Assembly (NCBI GenBank): GCA_035620555.1
Contig: DASPGQ010000389.1
Location: forward strand, 1 to 37,396
Source: Vicinamibacteria bacterium
Lineage (GTDB): Bacteria; Acidobacteriota; Vicinamibacteria; Marinacidobacterales; SMYC01
Direction: 5' to 3'
Length of the DNA stretch: 37,396 nucleotides
How positions within the stretch are numbered: position 1 is the first letter of the stretch; every line of letters begins with the position of its first letter. Under the pieces are notes generated by a model. That model did no database searches. It saw only the letters and a program-made list of their open reading frames with translations, and was not told the DNA's origin. A program made the position numbers and the translations under genes. This document shows positions 18,601 to 25,492 of the stretch, piece by piece.

Positions 18601-19283
18601 GCGCCGCGGAGCCGATGATAGCGGCGAGCCTTTCCCGCCTGCCGCTTGAGGGAGTTCATCTGGCGAGTGATCTCGTAGACGATGTCGTTGATGCGAAGCA
18701 GGTTCTGCTGCGCTGCCTGTAGCTTCAGCTCGGCCGAGCGCCTCTTGGATTTGTATTTCGTGATGCCCGCGGCTTCTTCGATCAGGACTCTCCGATCGGT
18801 GGGCTTGCTGGACAGGATGAGGCCGATCTTTCCCTGCTCGATGATCGCGTAGGCCTTGGACCCGACGCCCGTCCCCATGAAGAGCTCCTGCACGTCTCGC
18901 AGACGGGTGGGCGCGCCATCGATGAGATATTCGCTGGTGCCGCTGCGGTCGAGCCGCCTGGTGACCAGGACCTCGCTCTTTCCCGAATGAGCCCTGGCTT
19001 CGTCGTCATCGCGAGACAGGTCGATCCGGGAAACCCGGAGATTGACCTCGGACAGGGCGAGCGGCGGACGGGACTGGCTTCCGTTGAAGATGACGTCCTC
19101 CATCTTCTGCCCTCGGAGGCTCTTGGCGCTCTGCTCCCCGAGTACCCACCCGATGGCGTCGGCGATGTTGCTCTTGCCGCACCCGTTCGGCCCCACGATT
19201 GCGGTGACGCCTTCGTGGAAGGTGAGCTCGACCTTTTCTCCGAAGCTCTTGAATCCGAAGATGTCGACGCGTTCCAGCTTCAT
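15678..19283 (-). CDS. smc: Chromosome segregation protein SMC
   Basis: A 1201-residue condensin ATPase that organises the nucleoid with ScpA/ScpB. The start ATG 19283 gives MKLERVDIFGFKSFGEKVEL, the usual SMC N-terminus; a GTG at 19304 would add seven residues. Walker A GPNGCGKSN is at 31-39. Two long coiled-coil arms flank a hinge around residues 500-650. The C-terminal ATPase half carries the signature LLSGGEKAMTAIALLFAI and Walker B FCLLDEVDAPLDDANV. Length fits bacterial SMC. No scpA or scpB gene is in the window. It is the first gene of a probable smc-CYTH-nucleotidyltransferase-kinase-asnS operon. Confidence 0.97.
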   Translation of the reverse strand: MKLERVDIFGFKSFGEKVELTFHEGVTAIVGPNGCGKSNIADAIGWVLGEQSAKSLRGQKMEDVIFNGSQSRPPLALSEVNLRVSRIDLSRDDDEARAHSGKSEVLVTRRLDRSGTSEYLIDGAPTRLRDVQELFMGTGVGSKAYAIIEQGKIGLILSSKPTDRRVLIEEAAGITKYKSKRRSAELKLQAAQQNLLRINDIVYEITRQMNSLKRQAGKARRYHRLRGAMERLERCVAVKKFAVLQAKLAGTRARLSTVVEEELRRSTSLATAEVFLELCRLRRMENERELDDTREQLHRLELATERLDQSIKRDQRQIVELEERGEQIGVEEEELVSRRGPLLERLDQRRREEELLLRELEGREAQTELCERRLKEASLSLAELEAGIEDARAEILHRVSKIAAFNNFLQGVLANLEKVAAELLKIDGEQRELEDEEKRLGAAAVELANVLRAQQERRAALKWEQTTLQSDLAKARDELDSLDNEVTREKETLSELLGRLASLREVVQARAQFGSGARLLLTTGQERGIRVLGSVSDALEVDRRLERAAEALFDVALQRVRVENENDVDLARSLFRTSPEAGRSELLVGTLTRDSDRGLSATLDALKARSLPGVIGLLSDGVRSSPQELIRFLPDAIVVETFEDALRCFKEVAAPYVSLDGEILAPPGVVILGAGAGGEGLLSTRRQIREMEESVTGARVRVEELGGRRERAVRELESKRGRLSELHEQGHALEKTLVGLEHETARLTDERRRAERKRGVLANERSRAESERSALQGKRIDMEASLAEEEEAKRARERAIDELRSQLSARRTGVDELQAEAAEERSRLAALRERRDAVRLDLDRMLEGASELDARIEARRKEREGLVARKSALEQGIARAEGELFDVSRARGEKIGRGQRLESLLAEENSRVKATEEALKTRRRELEAVREQKAAEEVVLAREESDERHLREHFEDSFKLTLMQAAAIVTPAELARDDGEMQLELSELKRKLDAIGPVNPMADDEYRELETRHEFVTKQRQDLIDAIESTETAIDRIDRTSKQRFREAFDAINEGFGETFKQLFGGGGAGIRLVDEDDVLESGVDIIAQPPGKRLQNVLLLSGGEKAMTAIALLFAIFRYRPSPFCLLDEVDAPLDDANVGRFLSMLRELRETTQFIIITHNRKTMEMADQLYGVTMEEPGVSRLVSVSMVEREQAEPVAT

Positions 19284-19294
19284 CCGGAGAGGGG

Positions 19295-19323
19295 AGTCTA
19301 GCACATGCCCTGTGCCTGGCCAA
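19295..19323 (-). promoter_or_regulatory. Candidate smc promoter
   Basis: On the minus strand, TTGGCC (19318-19323), a 17-bp spacer and TAGACT (19295-19300) preceded by TGTGC form an extended -10 promoter. The predicted start site lies within a few bases of the smc ATG at 19283, implying a very short or absent leader. This agrees with the lack of a Shine-Dalgarno there. Confidence 0.45.
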
Positions 19324-19536
19324 GAGGCCGGATACCAGATATTGTAGTCGAGAGGTCGTTATACCCCTAAGTTTAGCGTCGGACGTCGTGAAGACGGTGC
19401 CCTCACTCATTGGAAAAGGGCTCGATCCATCGAGCCTTCGTGGGTGTTCGCGCAGATGGAACTCTCCCCCGCGGTGCCGATCCATCGCGCCTTTCGTTCG
19501 GGCCCATGGACTCAGGTAGTGTCCCGGTCACGCCTG
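19324..19536. other. Divergent smc / lptFG intergenic region with CGATCCATCG repeats
   Basis: This is most of the 268-bp gap between two divergent genes. No coding sequence or structured RNA family is recognised. The 10-bp palindromic sequence CGATCCATCG occurs twice in direct orientation (19423-19432 and 19478-19487), 55 bp apart. The first copy sits inside a longer inverted repeat, GGCTCGAT-CC-ATCGAGCC (19419-19436). These could be operator sites; no regulator can be named. Confidence 0.4.
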
Positions 19537-19545
19537 TGCTAACTT
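19535..19545 (+). promoter_or_regulatory. Possible extended -10 for lptFG
   Basis: TGTGC-TAACTT (hexamer 19540-19545) shares the TGTGCTA core with the promoters proposed for rpsO and smc. It would start transcription about 20 nt before the lptFG ATG. No good -35 box is visible. Confidence 0.35.
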
Positions 19546-19572
19546 GCCGCGGTAAGCCTACCGCCGAGCACG

Positions 19573-21879
19573 ATGCGTATTCTCGATCGTTACGTCCTGC
19601 GAGAAGTCACCCCGAGCTTCCTCCTGGGAATTGGAGTCTTCACCTTCGTCCTCATGCTGAACGAGATCTTGCGTTTCGCTCAGAGCCTCGTCACGCAGTC
19701 GGCGACTTTCGGCGAGACCCTGGGCATATTCCTGAACCTGCTGCCCAGCGTTCTCTGCCTCACCATTCCGATGGGATTTCTGCTCGGCGTGCTGATCGCC
19801 CTCGGACGACTCGCGGCCGACAGCGAGATCGTCGCCATGCGCGCGAGCGGCGTGAGTCTCTACCGACTTCTCGTCCCCATCACTCTCGCCGCCGCCTCGG
19901 CATGGCTCTTGACTTCTCATCTCATCATCGCGGTTCTTCCCGACTCCAACCAGCGAGTGCGCCAACTCATTTTTCAGGTGATGACGTCTCAGGCGGGAAC
20001 GGAGATTCGCCCCCGGGTCTTCTACGACAGGTTGTTTCCCAACTACATGTTTCTCGCCCTCGATACACCGACCAGTTCGGACGCCTGGGAGAACGTGATC
20101 GTGGCCGACCTCTCTCGGCCCGAGACTCCTCGGGTCACCTTCGCCGAACGCGGACGGCTCCTCGTCGACTCGGTGAAGAGAACGGTGACATTCTATCTGG
20201 AGGACTCCGAGGTCCATCAGGTCTCGCAGAATCAACCCGATGACTACCAGCGCCAGGTTTCGCGCGAGATCTGGCTGCCGCTTCCAACCCAGACTTTCTT
20301 CCCCCCCGAGGACATCGACGTTCCTCGCGGTGCGCGCGAGCTCGGCCTGGCCGAGCTCCGGGCCTCTTACGCGGAAACGAAGCTTCCCATCTACCTGACG
20401 GAGATCCACAAGAAGTTCTCCATTCCGTTCGCATGTTTCGTCTTCGGCGTGATGGGACTCGCGCTGGGAATCCGAAATCGTAGGGATGGACGCTCTTGGG
20501 GGTTCGTCGTAAGTCTGGCGATTATCTTCTTCTACTACGTCCTCATCGACATCGGCGAGAGTATGGCCAGACATGGGCGTCTCTCTCCCCTTCTCGGTAT
20601 GTGGACCGCCAACTTCGTGATGGGCCTGGGTGCGGTGTTCCTTCTGGTACGCGCGGCACGCGAGACCGGAGGATCCCACGGGCGCCTGGCCGCCGCGGCT
20701 TCGCTCGTCCGCCGCCTCGCTCGCCGGCGGCCGAGGTCCGAGCGGCCGCCCTCACCGCCGGTGGTCGTCGTCCGAATACCCCGGATCGACATTCGTTTCC
20801 CCAACACACTCGACCGTTACGTCGCGCGCGAGTTCGCGCGCTATTTCGCCTTGATTCTGGCGGCACTCGTCGTCGTTTACGTACTCGGCCTCCTCATCGA
20901 CGTCATCGCCGATGCGTTCGAGAACAACGTCATGGGCAAGCTCGTATTCCAGTATCTCTTCTTCGCCCAGCCCCAGATACTGTTTCACATGCTGCCGCTG
21001 GCGACACTCATGGCCACTCTCGTGTGCTTCGCGATCCTGACCAAGACCAGCGAGTTGACCGCGGCGAAAGCCGGCGGCGTCAGTCTGTACCGACTCGCCA
21101 TTCCCGTTGTTCTGTCCGGCGCCCTCGTCAGCGGTGCATGTTTCGCCATACAGGAGTACGTGCTCCCCTTCGCCAACCGCCGCGTTTCCGAGATCTTGGA
21201 CGAGATCAAACGGCGCCCGGTCGGCTCGCACAACGTCCTCGATCGCCGGTGGATGATGGGTCGAGCCCAGCACATCTACAATTACGCCTACTACGACGCA
21301 TCGCGGCAGATTTTCAACGGACTGGCCATCTATCGATTCGCCAACGAGCCGTTCGGTATTCGCGAGCGATACTATGCGCACCAGGCAATCTGGGAATCGG
21401 AGGCCGGCGGATGGAGCCTACAACGCGGCTGGCGGCGCGACTTCACCGCCGGAGGTAGAATCGAACGCTTCGACGAGCTCCTCGTTCGCAACATGGAGCC
21501 TCCCTCGTACTTCGTAAAGGAGGAGAAGCGGTCGGATCAGATGACCTACGTCGAGCTGACGCGTTACATCGAGGATCTGAAACGAGCTGGATTCGACGTC
21601 GTGCCCCTCGAAGTCGCCCGGCAGGCGAAATTCTCGTTCCCACTCGCGGCCATGGTAACGGTTCTGATCGGCATACCGTTCTCGTTCACACCGGGCAAGA
21701 AGGGAGCACTCTACGGAATTGGCATCGCCATCACGATCGGGCTGTCGTACTACGTGACGACTCGGGTCTTCGCCTTCATGGGCGATACCGCCATGCTCCC
21801 GTCGACGATTGCCGCCTGGTCACCCAACTTGCTGTTCGGCGTGGCCGCGCTCTACGGATTGTTCAACGTGAGGACTTGA
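19573..21879 (+). CDS. Fused LptF-LptG lipopolysaccharide export permease
   Basis: In most diderms LptF and LptG are two ~360-residue inner-membrane subunits that, with the LptB2 ATPase, extract LPS and feed the LptC-A-D bridge. This 768-residue protein holds two full permease domains. The first (1 to about 365) starts RILDRYVLREVTPSFLLGIGVFTFVLMLNE; the second begins near 411 with NTLDRYVAREFARYF. Each has the conserved IPMGFLLGVLIALGRLAADSEIVAMRASGVSLYR-type block, a periplasmic jellyroll stretch, and C-terminal helices (KKFSIPFACFVFGVMGLALG; QAKFSFPLAAMVTVLIGIPF). An Arg/Pro-rich linker (about 366-410) joins them. There is no stop or frameshift, so it is a genuine single ORF here. Which half is F and which G is not determined. 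Confidence 0.92.
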   Translation: MRILDRYVLREVTPSFLLGIGVFTFVLMLNEILRFAQSLVTQSATFGETLGIFLNLLPSVLCLTIPMGFLLGVLIALGRLAADSEIVAMRASGVSLYRLLVPITLAAASAWLLTSHLIIAVLPDSNQRVRQLIFQVMTSQAGTEIRPRVFYDRLFPNYMFLALDTPTSSDAWENVIVADLSRPETPRVTFAERGRLLVDSVKRTVTFYLEDSEVHQVSQNQPDDYQRQVSREIWLPLPTQTFFPPEDIDVPRGARELGLAELRASYAETKLPIYLTEIHKKFSIPFACFVFGVMGLALGIRNRRDGRSWGFVVSLAIIFFYYVLIDIGESMARHGRLSPLLGMWTANFVMGLGAVFLLVRAARETGGSHGRLAAAASLVRRLARRRPRSERPPSPPVVVVRIPRIDIRFPNTLDRYVAREFARYFALILAALVVVYVLGLLIDVIADAFENNVMGKLVFQYLFFAQPQILFHMLPLATLMATLVCFAILTKTSELTAAKAGGVSLYRLAIPVVLSGALVSGACFAIQEYVLPFANRRVSEILDEIKRRPVGSHNVLDRRWMMGRAQHIYNYAYYDASRQIFNGLAIYRFANEPFGIRERYYAHQAIWESEAGGWSLQRGWRRDFTAGGRIERFDELLVRNMEPPSYFVKEEKRSDQMTYVELTRYIEDLKRAGFDVVPLEVARQAKFSFPLAAMVTVLIGIPFSFTPGKKGALYGIGIAITIGLSYYVTTRVFAFMGDTAMLPSTIAAWSPNLLFGVAALYGLFNVRT

Positions 21880-21883
21880 GCCT

Positions 21884-21903
21884 GGCGCCGACTCATCGGC
21901 GCC
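21884..21903. terminator. Hairpin between convergent lptFG and metK
   Basis: GGCGCCGA (21884-21891) and TCGGCGCC (21896-21903) form a perfect 8-bp stem with a 4-nt loop, 5 nt after the lptFG stop. A second, weaker inverted repeat (CCCCGC 21924-21929 / GCGGGG 21944-21949) lies before the metK stop. Neither has a T-tract. Both probably mark transcript ends of the convergent genes. Confidence 0.55.
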
Positions 21904-21956
21904 GCGAGGCCCGGTGGGACGTTCCCCGCCGAAGTGCTTGATCGCGGGGCGGAGTC

Positions 21957-23105
21957 TCAGATCGCCGCTTTTCGCAGCTCTTCCGCCTTGTCGGTTCTCT
22001 CCCAGGTGAAGTCGGGCTCGTTGCGCCCAAAATGACCGTAGGCGGCCGTCTGTTTGAAGATGGGTCTCTTGAGCTGGAGATGATCGATGATGTCCTTCGG
22101 CCGGAGAGGAAACATCTCGCGAACGAGCCGAGAGAGCTTGCGCTCACCGACCTGGCCAGTGCCGAAAGTATCGATCATGACCGAGACGGGCTCGGCGACA
22201 CCGATCGCGTAGGCGAGCTGCACCTCGACCTTCTTCGCCACCTTCGAGGCCACGATGTTCTTGGCGATGTACCGCGACATGTACGACGCCGACCGATCGA
22301 CTTTCGTCGGGTCCTTGCCGGAAAACGCTCCGCCCCCGTGGCTTCCCACCCCGCCGTAAGTGTCCACGATGATCTTGCGTCCGGTGAGGCCGCAATCACC
22401 CTGGGGTCCGCCCACCACGAAGCGCCCCGTGGGGTTGATGAAATACTTCGTAGCCGCGTCGAGAAACTCGGCGGGGACGACGGCGCGGATGACATGTTGC
22501 TCGATTTCCTCGCGGAGGGTCTCGATCTTCACGAGATTGCTGTGCTGGCAGGAAACAACGACGGTGTCGACCCTGACGGGCCGGCCGTTATCGTACTCGA
22601 CGGTCACCTGGCTCTTGCCGTCGGGACGCAGATAATCGAGGATCTCGCTCTTGCGGACTTCACTCAATCGTCGAACGAGCTTGTGGGCAAGCATGATGGG
22701 CATGGGCATCAGCTCGTCCGTTTCGTCGCAGGCGTATCCGAACATCAGCCCTTGGTCGCCGGCTCCCCCGGGGTCGACACCCATGGCGATGTCGGGCGAT
22801 TGTTCGTTGATGGTAGAAAGCACCGCGCAAGTCTCGTAATCGAAACCGAACTTGGCTCGGGTGTAGCCAACGTCCCGAATGGTGTCACGGACGATCTTGG
22901 GCAAATCCGCGTAAGACTTGCTGGTAATCTCACCGGCAATGATGGCGATACCCGTGGTCACGAGCGTCTCGCAGGCCACTCGTGAATCGGGATCTTGAGC
23001 GATCAGGGTATCCAGAATGGCGTCGGAGATCTGGTCGGCGATCTTGTCGGGGTGCCCCTCGGTCACCGACTCTGACGTGAAGAGATGTCTACCCTCCTGG
23101 CTCAT
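21957..23105 (-). CDS. metK: S-adenosylmethionine synthetase
   Basis: Makes S-adenosylmethionine from methionine and ATP. The 382-residue enzyme starts at ATG 23105 with GAGGAGG 5 nt upstream; an upstream in-frame start at 23129 lacks such support. Conserved motifs are [40 protein letters not shown], the P-loop-like [17 protein letters not shown], and [13 protein letters not shown]. Length and motif order match bacterial MetK. It is a single-gene unit with a structured 5' leader (see the hairpin at 23118-23160), so its translation may be regulated. Confidence 0.97.
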   Translation of the reverse strand: MSQEGRHLFTSESVTEGHPDKIADQISDAILDTLIAQDPDSRVACETLVTTGIAIIAGEITSKSYADLPKIVRDTIRDVGYTRAKFGFDYETCAVLSTINEQSPDIAMGVDPGGAGDQGLMFGYACDETDELMPMPIMLAHKLVRRLSEVRKSEILDYLRPDGKSQVTVEYDNGRPVRVDTVVVSCQHSNLVKIETLREEIEQHVIRAVVPAEFLDAATKYFINPTGRFVVGGPQGDCGLTGRKIIVDTYGGVGSHGGGAFSGKDPTKVDRSASYMSRYIAKNIVASKVAKKVEVQLAYAIGVAEPVSVMIDTFGTGQVGERKLSRLVREMFPLRPKDIIDHLQLKRPIFKQTAAYGHFGRNEPDFTWERTDKAEELRKAAI

Positions 23106-23117
23106 CCGGTCCTCCTC

Positions 23118-23160
23118 GTGCCGTTCCAACTATTTCCGAGGAAACTCTTGGAACGAGCAC
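23118..23160 (-). promoter_or_regulatory. Strong leader hairpin abutting the metK ribosome binding site
   Basis: In the metK mRNA, GTGC-(bulge)-CGTTCCAA pairs with TTGGAACG-GCAC (outer and middle stems, 12 bp). A 3x3 internal loop and a terminal TTTCC/GGAAA stem complete it. The 3' arm ends exactly where the Shine-Dalgarno GAGGAGG (23111-23117) begins. It does not match the SAM riboswitch classes I can recall. It could be an attenuating or stabilising leader element. Confidence 0.55.
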
Positions 23161-23221
23161 CGTCTTGGCTGAATATGCGGTCGTCAATAGGCGAATCAAG
23201 TCGGAACGGAGCTCGTCCAGA

Positions 23222-23239
23222 TGTCACGAGCTGGTGACA
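23222..23239. promoter_or_regulatory. 18-bp palindrome, candidate operator
   Basis: TGTCAC-(6 nt)-GTGACA is a perfect dyad in the divergent gap between metK and the membrane-protein gene. Size and spacing are typical of a dimeric transcription factor site (Crp/FNR- or GntR-like geometry). No regulator gene is nearby. Assignment is by shape only. Confidence 0.4.
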
Positions 23240-23375
23240 AAACGCATACTTCTATCACAACGCCACGGGGAGATCAACGCTACTTGAATCACCGGACGGT
23301 ATACGATTGAATCCAAAGGTGCCCAGGACGAACGGACCCGGAGGGCTCGCGATTTCCCCCAGAGCCTCTCGGGGA

Positions 23376-25475
23376 ATGGGAGCCCGCGTCCCGCGGCACG
23401 ATTCCGATCCCATCGCGCCACCGGTCACCAAGACCCGGCTGCGGATGCAGTTGGAAGCCGCAGTGCTCTTTGCCGTCGCGACGCTCATCCTTACCTATCC
23501 ACTGGCGACGCAGCCGAGCAGCCTTTCCCGCTTCGACAACGGAGACGCGCGGTTGAACGCCTGGGCCATATCGTGGGTATCTCACCAGCTCACACACGAT
23601 CCCCTCCGGCTGTTCGAAGCGAATACGTTCTACCCCCTTCCTCATTCGCTGGCCTTTTCCGAGCACTTGACGCTGCATGGCCTGCTCGCCTTTCCGCTCC
23701 TCACGCTCAGCGACGACCTGACGCTGACCACCAACCTCCTGCTCCTCGGCTACATCTGGTTCTCCGCCTTTGCCATGTACTGGCTCGCGAAAACGCTCAC
23801 TGGGAGTCATGCCGCAGCGCTGCTCGCGGGATTATTCTTCTCGTTCGCACCTTTTCGCTTCAACCGACTTCCTCATATCCAGATGCAGCTCTACGCCTTC
23901 CTTCCTCTGTTGCTCTTGAGCCTTCATCGATTTCTTCTCACGAGACGACGGATATTTCTTGTCGGGCTGAGCGCTTTTTTCGTGCTCCAAGCTCTGGCAG
24001 GAACCTATCTGGGTGCCATCGCCGCCGTCGCACTCTCGGTCGGGCTCGTGACTCTCACTCCTTTCGCCCGCCTCGAAGGACGCGATGTCCTCGCAATTGT
24101 GCTCTCCCTCGGAGCCGCCGCCGTCCTGCTCGTTCCGTTCGCGGTCCCTTACCTATGGGTCAATCGGGAACTGGGCGTCGAGTGGGATCTCGAGGGGATG
24201 GCGTCGCTTTCCGCCACCGCCTGGTCCTACGCAGCGTCCGGGGCTCGTCTCTACCGTCCGGCATTGGAGGTCCTCCTCCGGGGGCGCGAAGTCACCGACT
24301 ATCTCTTTCCCGGATTTACTGTTCTCGGTCTCGGCGTCGTTGGCGCCTGGGATCTCGCCCGGCGCCCGGGACGGCGCTCGATCTTGCTGTGCTACACCAC
24401 AATCCTTGTGGTCGGCGTTGCCGTGTCGCTGGGTCCTCGTCTTCCGCTCTATCCCTTCCTCTACGAGCATGTGGTTTTCTTCCGGGGTCTCCGAGCACTC
24501 ACTCGATTCGGGCTCCTGCCTCTTTTCACGCTCACCGTCCTGTCGGGCTACGCCATCTCATGGCTGTTCGAGACAATGCATCGCCAACGCACCCGAAGGC
24601 TCGTGGCCGGGGGGATTGCTCTCTTCTTCGTCGCCGAGTCGGTGACGCTCCCCTATGACTTTCAGCCCCACGCCGACGAGCCTCCCGAGGTCTACCGTTG
24701 GCTCGCCGAAGCGGGACCCGGCCCGATCGCCGAGCTTCCCTTCAAGGTCATCGACACCAGGTACATGTTCTGGGCCCGACACCACGGTTTCCGATCCACC
24801 CTCAACGGCGACAGCGGCTTCATCCCGGTGTCCCACCAATGGATGAAGATCGCGCTGCAACGATTCCCTTCCTCGGATGCGATCGCCTTGCTGAGATCAC
24901 TCGATGTGAAGTACGTCGTACTCCACCTGCCCGCTTTCAGAAGACCCACTCTCCTCCGGATCCTGCGAACGCTGCCGGACCATCGAGATGCTCTCCTGCC
25001 GGTGCGTGATTTTGGAAAAGAGCTGGTGTTCGAGGTCGTTTCCGATGGAGAGACAACCTCGGTGCAGGCGACGACGGATTGGCAGACGCTCGTCGTCATC
25101 GAGCCTCATCGAGGGCGTGGAGAAGAAGGTCTGCTCAGCTTTGACATCGAGCTTCCCCGAACGTCCCGGCTACGAGCGATTCGCCTGCACTATGGCTCGG
25201 CGCCACGAGTGCCGGTCGAGCGCGTCGAAGTTCTCGGAGATTCCGGTGGAAACGAGGGGCCCGAGACACGATTCGCGACGCCCCCGGACTGGCCCGCAGT
25301 GAGCGAGCTCGTGCTCGGGCTTCTACGAACACCGCAGGACGGTACCCAGACGGTGGTCGTCGAAGACGTGTGGGAGCACCGCCTCAGACTCCGCCTTCAT
25401 GGGCTCGACGGAGAGCAACCCGAGCTCACGACCATCGAGCTTCTCGGGAGCTTTTCGAGCTCAGCGGGTCTTTGA
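23376..25475 (+). CDS. Multi-spanning membrane protein, GT-C glycosyltransferase-like
   Basis: A 699-residue protein with about ten or more hydrophobic helices between residues 25 and 420, then a soluble ~270-residue C-terminal domain rich in beta-like sequence. The first external loop holds SRFDNGDARLNAWAISW, an acidic motif where GT-C enzymes that use polyprenyl-linked sugars keep their catalytic Asp. GT-C activity is therefore inferred, not shown. The frame is open from a TTG at 23307; ATG 23376 or ATG 23445 (just before the first helix) are the plausible starts, none with a clear Shine-Dalgarno. It stands alone, divergent from metK and convergent with the acetyltransferase gene. It could modify the cell envelope, or be a non-enzymatic relative. 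Confidence 0.78.
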   Translation: MGARVPRHDSDPIAPPVTKTRLRMQLEAAVLFAVATLILTYPLATQPSSLSRFDNGDARLNAWAISWVSHQLTHDPLRLFEANTFYPLPHSLAFSEHLTLHGLLAFPLLTLSDDLTLTTNLLLLGYIWFSAFAMYWLAKTLTGSHAAALLAGLFFSFAPFRFNRLPHIQMQLYAFLPLLLLSLHRFLLTRRRIFLVGLSAFFVLQALAGTYLGAIAAVALSVGLVTLTPFARLEGRDVLAIVLSLGAAAVLLVPFAVPYLWVNRELGVEWDLEGMASLSATAWSYAASGARLYRPALEVLLRGREVTDYLFPGFTVLGLGVVGAWDLARRPGRRSILLCYTTILVVGVAVSLGPRLPLYPFLYEHVVFFRGLRALTRFGLLPLFTLTVLSGYAISWLFETMHRQRTRRLVAGGIALFFVAESVTLPYDFQPHADEPPEVYRWLAEAGPGPIAELPFKVIDTRYMFWARHHGFRSTLNGDSGFIPVSHQWMKIALQRFPSSDAIALLRSLDVKYVVLHLPAFRRPTLLRILRTLPDHRDALLPVRDFGKELVFEVVSDGETTSVQATTDWQTLVVIEPHRGRGEEGLLSFDIELPRTSRLRAIRLHYGSAPRVPVERVEVLGDSGGNEGPETRFATPPDWPAVSELVLGLLRTPQDGTQTVVVEDVWEHRLRLRLHGLDGEQPELTTIELLGSFSSSAGL

Positions 25476-25492
25476 AGTGTCATGCAGCCTGG

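Noticed and set aside
19558-20679. 373-codon minus-strand open frame opposite lptFG
   Set aside because: His/Glu/Arg-rich composition typical of a reverse-complement shadow; the sense strand is a clear permease.
21880-21956. tRNA gene in the lptFG-metK gap
   Set aside because: The hairpins do not form a cloverleaf and there is no T-loop GTTC sequence in the right place.
23106-23306. SAM-I, SAM-II or related known riboswitch upstream of metK
   Set aside because: I could not find the conserved core sequences of these classes; only an unassigned hairpin is supported.
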